DNA from: Hygrocybe punicea
Taxonomy: Eukaryota > Basidiomycota > Agaricomycetes > Agaricales > Hygrophoraceae
Length of the DNA stretch: 64,000 nt
Assembly (NCBI GenBank): GCA_963556145.1
Contig: OY744473.1
Location: forward strand, 4,898,001 to 4,962,000
Direction of reading: 5' to 3'
Below, piece after piece: positions 1 through 12,410 of this stretch; position 1 is the stretch's first letter; each line of letters begins with the position of its first letter. Made by a program: the position numbers and the translations under genes. The notes under the pieces were generated by a model. The model was not told the origin of the DNA, did no database searches, and saw only the letters and a list, made by a program, of their open reading frames with translations.

Positions 1-1387
1 TTATGACATCTGGCATCATAGATTGGGCGAAATACGACGAATCTGTGCCAGCATGGCACAGCGGAACCTCTGCAAATTGGTCGTTCGGTGGGCTTCCGGA
101 CGCCACAAAGCTCGAAATCATCGGTCATGTTATTGCTTGGTGTAAAGGACATAGTGTCCTCGTCAATGCCGATGTGGCGGAGGACGATGAAGGTATGATC
201 TATAATTACATGTGTGAATGTGCTAATAATATAATACATTTGCAGAAGAGCCGGTTCCCCAGGGCAAGGGCAAGGGCAAAGCCAAGTCAAAATCGGTCAA
301 AAAACAGAAGACATCCTCCGCTGGTTTGTACAAATTTTTAACCATAGCAGTGTATAGATGTACTGAATATTCAGGTGGCGCAGACAATTCGTCCGAGAAG
401 GACAAAAAGAAGCCCAAGCCCAAGCCCAAGCCCAGTAAGTACTTTCATTGTCTGTGATCATCACACACGGTAACTCCTCATCATCACAGAACGCACCGTG
501 AAGTCCAAACCCGATGACGACGCTGACGGTGAGTTATTAAATTCTAAATATCAAGCTTATAACGCATATTGTTCATTCATGCATAGACGATATCAAGTTT
601 GTCTTTTGAGTGCAGTAAGGTGTCTGTGGTCCAGCTCTGAATTTAGATTCTAAATATCAAGCTTATAACGCATATTGTTCATTCATGCATAGACGATATC
701 AAGATGGAGGAGGACGTAGCCCCGGTAAAGAAGAAACGATCAAAGGCTCAAATGCGTACGTTACTCACTTTGCTCTGAATAATGCACTGACATCTCGCAG
801 TCGCTGTCGAAATTGCGCCGTCGCGTGGATCCAAGAAATCCGAATCCGAAAAATTGACAGTGGAAGTTAAACCACCCGTCTCCTCCGAGTCGGATGATGT
901 GCCACTGGAATCCGCAAAGTTGGGCTTGTTAGGACCAGAATGGGAGGGGTTGTTGCATTCTGATGACGATGTAATCATGCACGACAACGATGGACCTCCC
1001 AAACCCATACAGGACTCTCTCAGCGGCGATCACGAGGATGGCGAGACAGCAAAGAGGAGGAAGTTGGATCTGGCATCGGAGCAAGCCGGTATTATCGCAG
1101 AAAGGCTCCAGCCAGCGAAGCCTCCGAAGAAGTCTCCAACTCCGGGTATGCACATCACACTCTATATAGATTTCACATCTGATCTTATCAATATCCTAGG
1201 ATTCCGTCCCAATACGCGTGCATCGTCACGCCATCAGTTGTCGACCCCGGCGGAGCCAGGCGGTTTATCAATGGATGTAGATTGGAGCAATATCGTTCCT
1301 CACGATATCCTAGTCTCGATTACGCCGAGCCAAACAAGGCCTTCATCTCCCAAGGCGTCAACATCTAAACTGGACCCTGGCCCTTAG
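1..1387 (+). CDS. Lysine-rich protein of unknown function, multi-exon, possibly cut at the window edge
   Basis: The first ATG is at 3, but the true start may lie outside the window. Short GT-AG introns join one frame to the TAG at 1385-1387: 193-245, 324-374, 435-489, 529-692 (or 529-586), 756-800 and 1146-1199. The product begins with a Trp/Asp-rich segment, then has Lys-Pro repeats (KPKPKPKP), KKKR-like basic clusters and acidic stretches. That composition suggests a nuclear protein, but no domain is recognised. The fourth intron holds a 57 bp tandem duplication with filler. Using the first acceptor (586) runs into TGA soon after; using the identical second acceptor (692) keeps the frame. 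The reading frame after splicing is well supported; the function is unknown. Confidence 0.55.
541..703. repeat. 57 bp direct duplication separated by filler DNA
   Basis: Bases 541-597 and 647-703 are identical 57-mers that include the 3' end of an intron and its AG acceptor. The 49 bp between them (598-646) are not host-like. Bases 602-646 match 10146-10190 exactly, the sequence immediately downstream of the Helitron 1 terminus. This looks like a repaired staggered break with templated filler. Confidence 0.85.
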
Positions 1388-1859
1388 TTTCGGTTGCTGT
1401 AAGTCCTCTTTTTGTGGAGTATTAATTATATTTGACTAAAGACACTTTTATCTCAGTCGTTGATTTCTGGTAATCTGTTGGTAATCTGTGCCCTCAATGT
1501 CCTCCTCTACCGCCATTCTTTACATTTGTACAATATCTGTACATTTCTTTTTTTGCTCTATTGAAAATGGCTTGTGTTACTTTCCTATGACCATAACAAT
1601 TGAGTAAGATAATAAGTATACACAGATATCACATAAGACATCGATCTTGGTGACTGAAAACCTGTTTGCCTAAATTAAGTGTATTAATTTCAGTTCACGT
1701 TTGTCAGTACAGCCACCACAGGTAACATGAGAAGGTAACATGAGAAGGACAACCTTGGATTACTATGACTCGAGTTAATGAACATTCAAATTGAATATAT
1801 GTAATAAACCAGAACTGCCAACTTTATGGACCAATTAAATGGGAAGACACATAGGAGAC
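1388..1859. other. AT-rich intergenic stretch
   Basis: No coding frame, RNA gene or recognisable element was found. It separates the lysine-rich gene from the palindrome in front of Helitron 1. The Helitron 5' end may lie here, but no convincing A|TC start could be chosen. Confidence 0.4.
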
Positions 1860-2042
1860 GGATGAGGAATTTTTGCCATCAAATAATATTGAGATCTCCA
1901 CTCAATTATTTTGTTGCTATCATAAGTCCGAAAATGTCGAAAACATAACGTTATCCACTTTTTACAACGTTTTCGGACTTATGATAACAACAAAAATAAT
2001 TGAGTGGAGATCTCAATATTATTTGATGGTAAATTCCTCATC
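1860..2042. repeat. Near-perfect 80 bp inverted repeat (fold-back element or long hairpin)
   Basis: The left arm (about 1860-1938) and right arm (about 1967-2042) are reverse complements over roughly 77 of 80 positions, with two small indels and a loop near 30 nt. The arms carry GAGATCTC and TCATAAGTCCGAAAA. The open frame at 1873-2271 is mostly a translation of this palindrome and is not called as a gene. It could be a fold-back MITE or a 5' structural part of Helitron 1. Confidence 0.9.
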
Positions 2043-2336
2043 CATCCCCTGTGACAACTGTAACAAATCCCCCTCATATGGTGGCAAGCATAACCATCAA
2101 TCCAAGGAAAGCTATGACTATTCAGTACTGGAATATTACGTATGTTACGAAAACATTCAATTGAATAAAAACATTATAAAGCTTCAGGCACACCTTATGA
2201 TGTTTTTGGAAGAGCTTACAAATAAGATAATGTCATATGATCAATCCAATTGTGTTAATTGTTGTTCATGATCCGAACCACTTAACTAGTTAAATAGATA
2301 CATGGGCGGTGCTTTCTCTTACTATCACCAATCCAC

Positions 2337-5300
2337 ATGAATCTCCACGATATCATGCATGTCTGCATTGCGGTATTGACTTATCTACATTTCCTTGCAA
2401 ACGCAACCATATTTCCACAACTATGCCAAGACCAACTTATGTATATCTCTCTTGAACCAATATCCGCTCCTTTGATATCGGCATTGACCCAAGAATTGGG
2501 TGTTTTTCAAAGAAAACTCATAGAACATGAGTTTGCCCCAGATCAGGGCGATGCAACAATATTGATGCAAATAAATGCAACACAATGTGTAAAGTTCATT
2601 GAAATAACAAAAGATAACTTGACGGTCGATCCATTATTCGTTTGGACTACATTTAAAAATAGCGCGTTCAAAATGCAATTACGTTCTATTCAATATGACA
2701 GAACATATTTCTTACCTCCTAAATATCTCTTCGCTTTGTATTGTCTTCTCAAACCTATCACTGTTCAATGTCGTTGTAAAATGATCAATGCATTGCTAAT
2801 GCGATCGCTATTGAGACGACATGATTTCAGATCATATTTGTTTCATTGTATTACTAGTTCTCTATCACATGCAACGTTGCTGTGGACCACACTATGTTTC
2901 ATAATACGGCATAGCCGTTCAAACATAATTATGTTCAATTTGAATTTATTCAGAAACTTGTTTAAATCTTTATATATAAATTCCGTTCATAGATATGACT
3001 ACATTGGTGGTGGTAAACGAATACCAACATTCAAGTTTAGCTTTATTCAATCTTTCATGCTACCGTCTAATAATATCAACCATGATTCCGACATACTATT
3101 TGAATACGTGGATCATGTTGATCAACAGGCTGCCAACATTGTATATGGAGATAGAAAAAAATATTTGTGGGTCAAAATGCCTTTGCATGAACTTCTGCCA
3201 AAGTTGACGGTGAAGGATATTGGTGAAATAACAACAATACATGGTATATATTTGTCAAAGACATTACGAAGATTACATGGACAAGATCTATCTGTGGCAT
3301 TAATGAGGCATAATTGTTCAGCTTGTGATACTCATGTTTCTATTTTTCATGTGCATGATATTAAATCAAATAAAGATAAGTGTAAAGAGTGGTACAAAAG
3401 ACAACAAATGACAGAAACATATGAGTGCGAAACAGAAGAAACTCAGACTAAAATGAAAGAAGAATTGGACAAGTCAGATGAGCAATCATTTCCTCCTCCT
3501 CCACCATCTATTGAATTGAAGGAAACCATAATCAGCAACTGGTGCAGAGATACATCACCTGAATGTTTTCAAGAAAGTGGGTGTGCCATGTGCGGTCAAT
3601 TGGTTGCATTGAAGAACATGTCTTTATTGTCAAAGACAAAGGTTAATCTGAAAATATTAACTAGAGAAAATATGGGAATCACAAGATGTGAACGACATCA
3701 TTGTTCTGATCCAATAGAGGATATGAAAGGTCCAGTGCTAGATGAGACATGTAAATGGATATGCAAGCCATGTGTGCTCAGTCTAAACAAAGGCCAAACT
3801 CCCAAATATGCTTTGGCAAATGGACTTTGGATGGGAAGAATTCCTGCACAACTTCAAAATCTAACATTTGCTGAACAACTTTTGATTGCCCGTGTTCGTC
3901 ACAACAAATGTATTGTTCGTGTCTCATCTGGGATGCATAAAATGAAAGCAAATGCCATCATGTTTCAAAACCCAACACCAAAGATATATCAACGGTTGCC
4001 TCCAACAATTAAAGAACTTGATGAAGTGCTAGCCTTCATTTTCATGGGTCCTGCCAGACCAACTCCAGAAGACATGGAGCGAACGCCTTTATTGGTTCGC
4101 CGAATGTGAGTTTCTGCAGCTTTAGAATGGCTGAAATTGAATCACATGGATTACTATGATTTAGATATCTCCTATGAAAATCTAGCACAATATCCAGATC
4201 ATGGAATTCCTGTTGTGGTTGCATATCGACCAGTAGACACAAATAAGGAACCGGAAGCCACTAGTGCATTTGACAATGAAGTGGAAGATGGTGTTGAAGA
4301 TGGGCCTTGTCCCTTTGTTGTTAGTGGTGTAACTGGCGAAGATCTAGATATTACAAGTCCAAAAGCATTAATAGCTAGAGCCACCAAGCACTTGATAGAT
4401 GACCATGGTGGTGTTCTTGCCATAAGCCATGCTAGAAATCCAGAATCATTCTTTAATAATCCTCAATTATATCCTATGATGTTCCCCTGCCTATTTCCAT
4501 ATGGCTTGGGTGGTATTAGCAGCATAGACAAGGATGTTTTAAGCATCAGTGATATGATGCACAAAAGACATCTCCTGATGTACCATGACAAAAGATTTCA
4601 AACCGATCCCTATTTTCCATTGATCGCATTCAATCAAGAACAAATCAAAGACAGTACAACCGGAGGATATTTGTTGACTAATAAACATAATTTCAACGAT
4701 ATTGCAAATCGCCTGATGAATATCAATACAGCTGTTTTGGATGACCTCTCTAAAAGATTATCTAGAGGTGATAGAGTCAAACCAGATACATCAGAAGAGA
4801 AAGCATGCTATAAACTCATTTCTGATCTGGATCATGTAGCTGGTCAGGTCAAAGGTTCAATTACTAACAAGAAATATATGCGAAATGAGATTTGGTCTCT
4901 GATATCCTATATTGGTGCTCCGACTTGGTTTATCACTTTTGCACCTGCAGACATCAATCACCCACTATGCTTATATTATGCTGACAACAAAGAAAAGTTT
5001 TATCCTAAACTACGTCTACCCCAGGATTGTTACAAACTAATTGCAAACAATCCAGTTGCTGGAGCCCGCTTCTTTCACTTTACTACTGAAATGTTCATCA
5101 AACATATATTAGGAATAAATGAATCTCATCCTGGCCTGTATGGAAACACATCAGGTTATTATGCAACGGTAGAGGAACAAGGACGTCTTACCTTGCATCT
5201 TCATATGCTGTTGTGGATAAAGGGATGCCTTACACCTCAGGAAATACGTGACAAAATTATGGGTGAAAATTCTGACTTTCAGAAAAGATTGGTGGAATAT

Positions 5301-8300
5301 TTGGAAAGTTTGTGTGTAGGACAATTCATGACAGGTTCTAAAGATGAGGTATCACAGAAAATGGAACAGACAATGTCGAAACCTGAATATCAACAACCAA
5401 CATGTGTCATGCCAGATCCACCATCATATAATTGTTCCATGAATTGTCAATATCACAACAAAAGATCAACATGGTGGCAAAGGTTTCAGGATGTTGTAGA
5501 TGATCTTTTATTGCGATTAAATGTACATAACAGGCATGATGGCAAAAAAAAGCCATATTGTCTTAATTCGAAAGGTGAATGTAAACGACGATTTCCCCGT
5601 GATATCTTTCAACAAACCTTTGTAGAACCTAACACTGGTGCTCTCAACCTCAAGCATGGTGAACCTTGGATGAACACGGTGACACCTGAAGTTACATATA
5701 TGCTACGATGCAATTCTGATGTGACCAGCTTATTATCAGGTACTGCTATAAAGGCCATAGTTGCATACATAACAGATTATATTACAAAACTCTCCTTGAA
5801 GACCTATAGCATTTTTGAAGTGATAAAAAGTATTTTTGATAAGAATTCCGAAATGATTGGTGGCGACCTGAAAAGAAAAGACAAAGTCAGAAAGCTGTTT
5901 ACACAAATAGTCAATTCACTCACCTCCAAAATGGAAATTGGTGCTCCAATGGCTTCATTATATGTGCTTGGAAATCCTGATCACTACACCAGTCATAAAT
6001 TTGTGCCATTCTTTTGGAGATCTTATGTTAAAGAGGTTATCAGTGCATGGTCTGATGAAGAAATTCCCAATATATGTGAAGACCAAGATAATGCACAAAA
6101 GGTTGTTATTGGTAAGAATAATGGCGCATACATTGGACTTTCCAAAGTAAATAATTATATGTTCAGACCAGCCTTGTATGATAATGTATCACTGTATGAC
6201 TGGATACGTCTTGCCACTATGGAACCAAAGAAAAGACGCACCAAAACAAAGACCAAAAGGGCCAGAAGAGAACCAGTGCAAAACCAAATTTTTGACAATC
6301 TAGGCTGTGATGATTTGTCTGACTCTTGCACTGAACCTACTAATGTTGACTATTCCAGTGATGACAACTTGTCTGATGTCGTTGATAATGATATACTCAT
6401 GGAGATAGATGAAATTCTAAAACCTGATAGTTTGAATAAAAATGCAGGCCCAGAAATAGTTGATAAAACAAATGAAGTTGATCTTAATAAATTGACAAAA
6501 TTTGAAAATGATTATACTTTACATCCCAATCATCCACAATATCTTACCCACCATGCCAAAATGAAAGGGAATGATCCCTTCATAGTTCCTAATTTTATTC
6601 CAAACACTTTGCCAAGGGCTGACCGTGGTGATCGGGAATATTATTGTTGTACAATGTTAACATTTTTCAAGCCATGGAGAAGTGGCAAAGAACTCAAATG
6701 TAAATTACAAACATGGGATAATGCTTTTGTAGACCATGAGTTTTCTAAAAGAGAGCTCGAGATCATGAAATACTTTGGTCTGCGGTATGAGTGTTTGGAT
6801 GCAAGAGATGATTTCTCTGCTAAACGTCAGAAGAATAATACTGCAGATATAAGGTATTCATGGGCGACCTCAAACGGTCTTGATGAACTGGATGACATGC
6901 ACAATGCTGAATTTGCATTTAACGGCGACGACTTCAACAACAACATTGATGAAGACAATAATGACACAGAAATACTCCTGAAACTTGGTCAAAAAGGACA
7001 AAAGAGGAAAGATCAAATGCTAATAGCTGAAAGAACTTTGAAAAGGTCAGGATGGCTCAATGATTGTATTGATGGTACCCCAGATATAGGACCTTTGATA
7101 CCTATAGAACCACCTGTAGTACAATCAGCAAAATTTTGGAGAGCTGCAGTCCTTGCAAAGAAAAAAGAAATCATCGATGACAGAAATAAAAATTTACCAA
7201 CAAACACAGCAACCATAGATAAATTGGCAAATTTTCAATATAATGATGTCAAGATAGTGGATGCAGCATACATCAACCATATGTTTATTCCTGCAAACAG
7301 AGCTGATCGTCATCTTATTGATATAACTATCAATGATTACAAGTTGAACACTGACCAAAAGAGAGCATTTCATATCATTGCCAATCACTCTACATTGATT
7401 AATAGTTCTGATAAGCTACGCATGTATCTTGGTGGGATGGCAGGCACAGGGAAATCACAAGTCATCAAAGCATTGACTAGTTTTTTTGGTAAACACAACG
7501 AAAATCATCGATTTGTGGTTCTTGCACCAACCGGTGGTGCTGCTGCCCTTGTAAATGGATCCACATATCACTCCATTCTTGGAATTAATCAGGGAGGATC
7601 ATCTCGTTCCCTTGCACAAGTACGTGCCAATCTTGATGGTGTGGATTACATTTTCATTGATGAGGTGTCAATGTTATCTTGCAGAGATATGTATAAAATC
7701 AGTGCTCAGTGTGCAAAAGCACGTGGTGTTTATGATGAACCCTTTGGTGGCATTAATATGATATTTGCAGGAGATTTTGGCCAACTTCCAACAGCTATGA
7801 GTGGTGCTCCTTTATACTCTGGAACCGTTGGTGTCCAAATCAATTCCAGTCAAACTATAGCAAATCAGGAAGCGGCTATAGGCAAAGCTCTTTGGCATCA
7901 AATAACAACAGTTGTTATATTACGTGAAAATATGAGACAAACCAATCAGTCAGAAGAAGATGTCCAACTGAGGCTTGCTTTGGAAAACATGAGATACAAA
8001 GCATGTACTCCCAAAGATATTGCATTTCTTCGTACTCGTGTTGCAGGAAAAAGTCCAAATGATCCAAAATTAGCCCAAAAGAAATTCAGGAATGTGTCAG
8101 TTATAACTGCATTGAATGCACAAAAAGACAAAATCAATGAACTTGGTATTCAACGTTTTGCTGCTGAAAATAGGAGACCATTAACATCATTCTATTCCAT
8201 AGACAGATGGAATGATCCTACTAGTTCCAATAGCAAAAGAAAATCTCATCACATGTCAACAATTTTGGATCCTATTCGACACACAAAGATATTGGAACCC

Positions 8301-10073
8301 TCACTCCGAAAGCTACTTTGGAGCCAACCACATGCATCATCCTCTGATCATATACCAGGAAGATTGGACTTATGTGTAGGCATGCCAGTGATACTGAGAA
8401 ACAATGATGCAACGGAGTGCTGCATTACCAAAGGAGCAGAGGGCATAGTTGTGGGTTGGCAGAGTGCAATAGGTCCTGAGCAACAAACTGTACTGGACAC
8501 TTTATTTGTCAGATTATTGAATCCTCCAAAAACAATTAACATAGAAGGACTTCCTGAAAATGTGGTTCCGATTACAAAACATGTCACGTCCACCATGTGC
8601 TCATTACCGAATGATGATGTGATATCTTTGTCAAGAGAACAAGTGTTGGTACTGCCTAATTTTGCAATGACTGATTATGCATGTCAAGGACGTACTCGTC
8701 CTAACAATGTAGTTGACCTCAGTAGTTGTAGAAACCACCAATCCTATTATACTTGCTTATCAAGAAGTGCTTCTGCAGCAGGAACTATCATCATGCAAGG
8801 CTTTGATCCTAAAGTAATTACAGGTGGTGCTTCTGGATATCTCAGGCAAGAATTCAGAGAATTAGAACTGCTTGATGAGATTACCAAACTGAAATATCAA
8901 GGACTCTTACCAGACCATGTCAAGGGAGATCAGCGAAATTCTATCATTGATCAATTTAGAAAATGGAAAGGAAAGTCATATATTCCAAAAAACATTCATC
9001 ATGCTATTGCATGGAAAGCCACGGAGCAACTAAATCAATACACAACACAGCCCTCTCCATGGCAATTAATTAAACCTATGAACAAAAATCAAAAGGCAGA
9101 TTTCAGAAACCTCAACTTTGTTCCTGCAAAAGGAACTGTTCCAATCACTGTCACTCATAAAAATTCCACAGCCAATGTATTGCAAAATAAAAAACGAAAA
9201 TTACAACAAGTTGTAAGTTCATCTTCCATTGTGAAAAAAAGACGAAAAACAAATACTATTGAATTAAATGAACCAAAAGGGTTTATATGGGATGCGCAAG
9301 ATTGGAGCTGTGCTTATGATTCACTCTTTACAATATTACTAGCAATATGGAATGAAGATCCATCAAGTTGGAAAAAAAGATTCAATAGCATCAATGAAAT
9401 ATTAAAGATTTTGAGCTTAGGATTCAAACGATCCAAGAATCACACAACAGATTTAGAAACAGTTAGAAATACAATCAGACATTTATTGCATCAAGATAAA
9501 CCCGAAATATTTCCTTATGGTCAAGTTGGCATTGCCATAAGTGATTTGGCCCATTATATAATGAAAGCAAATGAACCAATGACTTCAACTTGTCTTAAAT
9601 GTATGAATTGTGAAAACATAACCATTCTGGAAAATGATAGATGTGATGCCATCTTTCATTGTTCATATTCATTTTCTGGAACCATCTCAACATGTCTTGC
9701 TCAAATCATAGTTAATAGACAACGGCACAAATGTCAATTGTGTTGGGGAGAGATTACTAAATTTATTGCATTTAACAAAATTCCACCTCTAATCATGTTT
9801 ACAGTTGACTCTATTGAGAATTTAATAATTAGTCAAGTTATAAACTTGTCAATAGATGACATATCCACTGCTTACACATTGAGAGGAATTGTGTACTTTG
9901 GTGATGCACATTTTACTGCCCACATATTCATCAACAGTATGGTATGGTTTCATGATGGTATATCAACCAGATCAATTTGCATTAATGAAGGTGATATAGA
10001 TAACTTTTCAAATATTAATTTATTGTCATGTAATGGTAATAATGCTGTACTGTTTATATATGCTCAATCTTAA
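2337..10073 (+). CDS. Helitron 1 Rep/helicase protein with C-terminal cysteine-protease-like domain (one internal TGA)
   Basis: One frame of about 2,578 codons, broken only by TGA at 4107-4109. In order: an N-terminal region; a DUF6570-like Cys-rich part (about 3570-4250, ESGCAMCGQL, TPLLVRR); a Helitron_like_N block (HKRHLLMYHDKRFQTD near 4560); the HUH motif HLH (5196-5204); a two-tyrosine motif YITDYITK with Tyr codons at 5766 and 5778; a Pif1-type SF1B helicase with Walker A GGMAGTGKS (7431-7457), Walker B DEVSM (7659 on), GDFGQLP, RENMRQ and a late YYTCLSRS motif. The last 260 residues add SCAYDS (Cys codon 9309) and DAHFTAH (His codon 9909) followed by WFHDG, like a papain-fold or USP-type peptidase. 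The start is uncertain. It should act in rolling-circle transposition. Apart from the TGA it looks nearly intact. Confidence 0.88.
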
Positions 10074-10113
10074 TATTTGTTCTCCTGCTAAAAAAAGGAG
10101 GGACGAGTAATAT

Positions 10114-10145
10114 GCCATGCAAAGCAATGGCCCACACCCCACTAG
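10114..10145 (+). mobile_element. Helitron 1 3' terminus: hairpin plus CTAG
   Basis: Stem GCCAT (10114-10118) and ATGGC (10127-10131) enclose the loop GCAAAGCA. Ten bases later comes CTAG (10142-10145), followed by T. Helitrons end in a short hairpin and CTRR and insert between A and T. The same hairpin with a compensating change recurs at 60224-60248. Confidence 0.82.
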
Positions 10146-10282
10146 TCTTTTGAGTGCAGTAAGGTGTCTGTGGTCCAGCTCTGAATTTAGAAGCTGGACC
10201 CAGGCTGAAGTAGAAATATTATAAGAATGAAGTAATACAAAGTAATCAGAAAGACAGGAGGCTGTGGAACCATAAGAGGCTA

Positions 10283-11219
10283 TCAAATTTTTTTTTTTTT
10301 TGGTTTGGTCAAAAATGGATGGATGTGGTGAGCAGGAAATGCAATGGCAAGCAGCCAAGCAGTCAATGATGGGCGAATAGTAGTGTGGCCTGTAACATGG
10401 GGTGTTGACCAAATGTAAAGCTGCCAAGTGTCGGTGGCCCAGCGGCCAATGCTCTGAATCAAGTATGGAGGCATGCCGGCATTCACAAGGTCAGTGGCAC
10501 CACCAGAACGAAGAGAGTGGCCACCAAGGGAAGGGTTGATGAAATATTTTCACAGGCAGCTTAAAAACCAAGAACAAGTAGGGATGGAGCTGTTGGAATG
10601 CAAGAAAAGTTCAGGATGGCTGGGAAAGAGGGAGTTGCAAGAATGAAGATAAAGAAGAAAAATGGCAAGGGGGTCATGTGGGGAATTGTGAGTGTGAATG
10701 AGAACCTTGCTGCCTTTGAAAAAGCGATCGGCTCTTTGCCCAGGCAAGTAAAAGTTGACGGTGGCAGCGGTGATATGGATGGTGTGTTGTAGGATAACTT
10801 TACGGTAGTCTTGTAAATGCAGGGAGTCAGACCATACCAATTCTCTGAGTCAAAGGAGGCCAATGGAAACCAATGGTCGTCATAGCAGTGAAAAGGCAGT
10901 CGTCATGGGAAGCGAAGTGAAGGGAATTGGAGGTGATTGAGTCCAGTTCGAATCGCATCAAGTGTTGTTTCCTATTGGTGCTGGTTGCGTGGAGTTTCTT
11001 GCACCCCACTAAAGTCTTCACGACAAGAGGATGCTGACGAGAGGCATGGACATTGGGGTAGAAGGGCTCGAGTTGATTGCATATGCCTGAAAGGTAGTTA
11101 TTGACAGACTGTGGTTTGATATGGTGGGACATGTAAATGATGAAGAAACTGAGAGAGTCAGGAGTGGGCATGGTGGGGAGGTTGTGGGAGGCGCAAAAGG
11201 TAATATATGAATGTAACAC
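10283..11219 (-). pseudogene. Tyrosine recombinase of a YR retrotransposon (C-terminal two thirds)
   Basis: Read on the minus strand, fragments run from a core-binding region (SVNNYLSGICNQL, 11219 down to about 10850) through DSLHLQDYRKVILQHT (about 10830) to the catalytic region HSLRSGGATDL, then IQSIGRW and QLYIW near 10430-10540. HxxR and the terminal Tyr are present, as expected for a phage-integrase-fold recombinase. A frameshift lies near 10840 and a TGA just before HSLR. Upstream coding sequence is interrupted at 11220 by a solo LTR and resumes beyond 12677. YR retrotransposons use this enzyme instead of a DDE integrase to insert circular cDNA. It belongs with the RNase H and RT fragments at 12844-15903. 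Confidence 0.8.
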
Positions 11220-11594
11220 TGTAGTAGTTGTGCCTGGACAGTCACGTGATAGAGTTCCCACGGTTCATTCTAGTTAGTAGCCTTTGGGATGTAGTAGACA
11301 GTAGTGTTGGGGAAGTTCGGTCTCAGACCGACCCAAACCCGGTTTAGACCAAACTGAAACCACCGGTTTCGGTTTCGGTTTGGGAAATTTCGGCTGAGAC
11401 CGAACCATTCAGTCTCCGGTTTGGAGATTTGGCCGTGGGCCGAAACGGTTTCAAACTCAGTTTGAACCGCAAACTGACAGTCCAAAGTCTGCTACATGGC
11501 TGACTTCGAAAGTCACCCAAAGTCACCAACCCCACCAACAACACCCCCGATATACACCAAACGAAGACGATGGAGCACCCGAGGTCGACAAAAC

Positions 11595-11677
11595 GGGCAG
11601 CGGGGTACTCCCTGCCGCCCGCGTATGTTTTTTATTTTTATTTATTTGAACTTAACTAACGCATTTACAAATTACAG
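11595..11677 (+). other. Hairpin followed by mini-intron (motif 1, copy a)
   Basis: The hairpin GGGCAGCGGGG-TA-CTCCCTGCCGCCC (11595-11620) is followed two bases later by donor GTATGT (11623). The 55 bp intron has branch site CTAAC (11656-11660) and ends ACAG at 11677. Confidence 0.7.
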
Positions 11678-11884
11678 GTTGATGCACCACCACGGCCACG
11701 GCCACCACCACCACCACCACCACCACACGACAACGACCACGACAACGGCGACGGTTACAACCACCGTCAACGCCATGCTGGACGCGCCAACAGCAATGCC
11801 CATGGCCCACCCCCAGCGCCACGCCAAACGCATTCAAAACGCGCGCCAAATGTACGTGCATGGGGTGGAGTCAACAAGGTGGAA

Positions 11885-11969
11885 GAGCAGCAGGGGTGGT
11901 GCATCCACCCCGCTCCTTCGTGGTATGTACCTTTCTTCATTTTTTCACTGATTTATTCGTCCATTATAG
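11885..11969 (+). other. Hairpin followed by mini-intron (motif 1, copy b)
   Basis: Hairpin 11885-11915 with stem GGGGTGG/CCACCCC and a TGCA-type loop, closed by GAGC/GCTC. Donor GTATGT is at 11923, and a 47 bp intron ends TAG at 11969. Confidence 0.7.
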
Positions 11970-12355
11970 AACGCGGCACCGTACCACCACCACCACGCAA
12001 CACTAACACCACTGAGGAAGGCCAACGCGGGGTCAACCTGGCCGTCGTCGTGTGTACAATGTGTATGACACGTCCGGACGCCCTCGCGAAGAGGCTCCTA
12101 TGCCACCACCACCACGCGTCCGCCGAAAACAACCAAAGCAGCCCAGCCGTCGTCGCGTGCACAACGCATATGACGCGTGGGGCACCACCACCACCACCAC
12201 CACCACCACCACCATCACGCGTCCACCAAAAACGGCCAACGCGGTCAACCCACATCGCATGTTCAACGCATGTGACGCATCGGGACACCCATGGAGAAGC
12301 CCGCGTGCGGCTCAATGCCGGTGCAGGGTGTGCCAGCACCCCAGCACCCCAATCT

Positions 12356-12410
12356 CACCTCGCAAACAGGCTGGCCACGTCAATTGACGTGCGCAGCACT
12401 GTTGCAAGGT
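12356..12410. repeat. CAATTG double palindrome (motif 2, copy a)
   Basis: Outer arms CACCTCGCAA and TTGCAAGGT surround an inner palindrome CCACGTCAATTGACGTG centred at 12381-12386. The two ACGTCA/TGACGT halves resemble paired bZIP (CRE-like) half-sites, which is inference. Confidence 0.75.

Noticed and set aside
1873..2271. 132-codon protein
   Set aside because: Most of it is a translation of the 80 bp palindrome, with no domain.
11220..11261. Start of the tyrosine recombinase at MGTLSRDCPG
   Set aside because: These codons are the antisense of the inserted solo LTR. The true upstream part lies beyond 12677.
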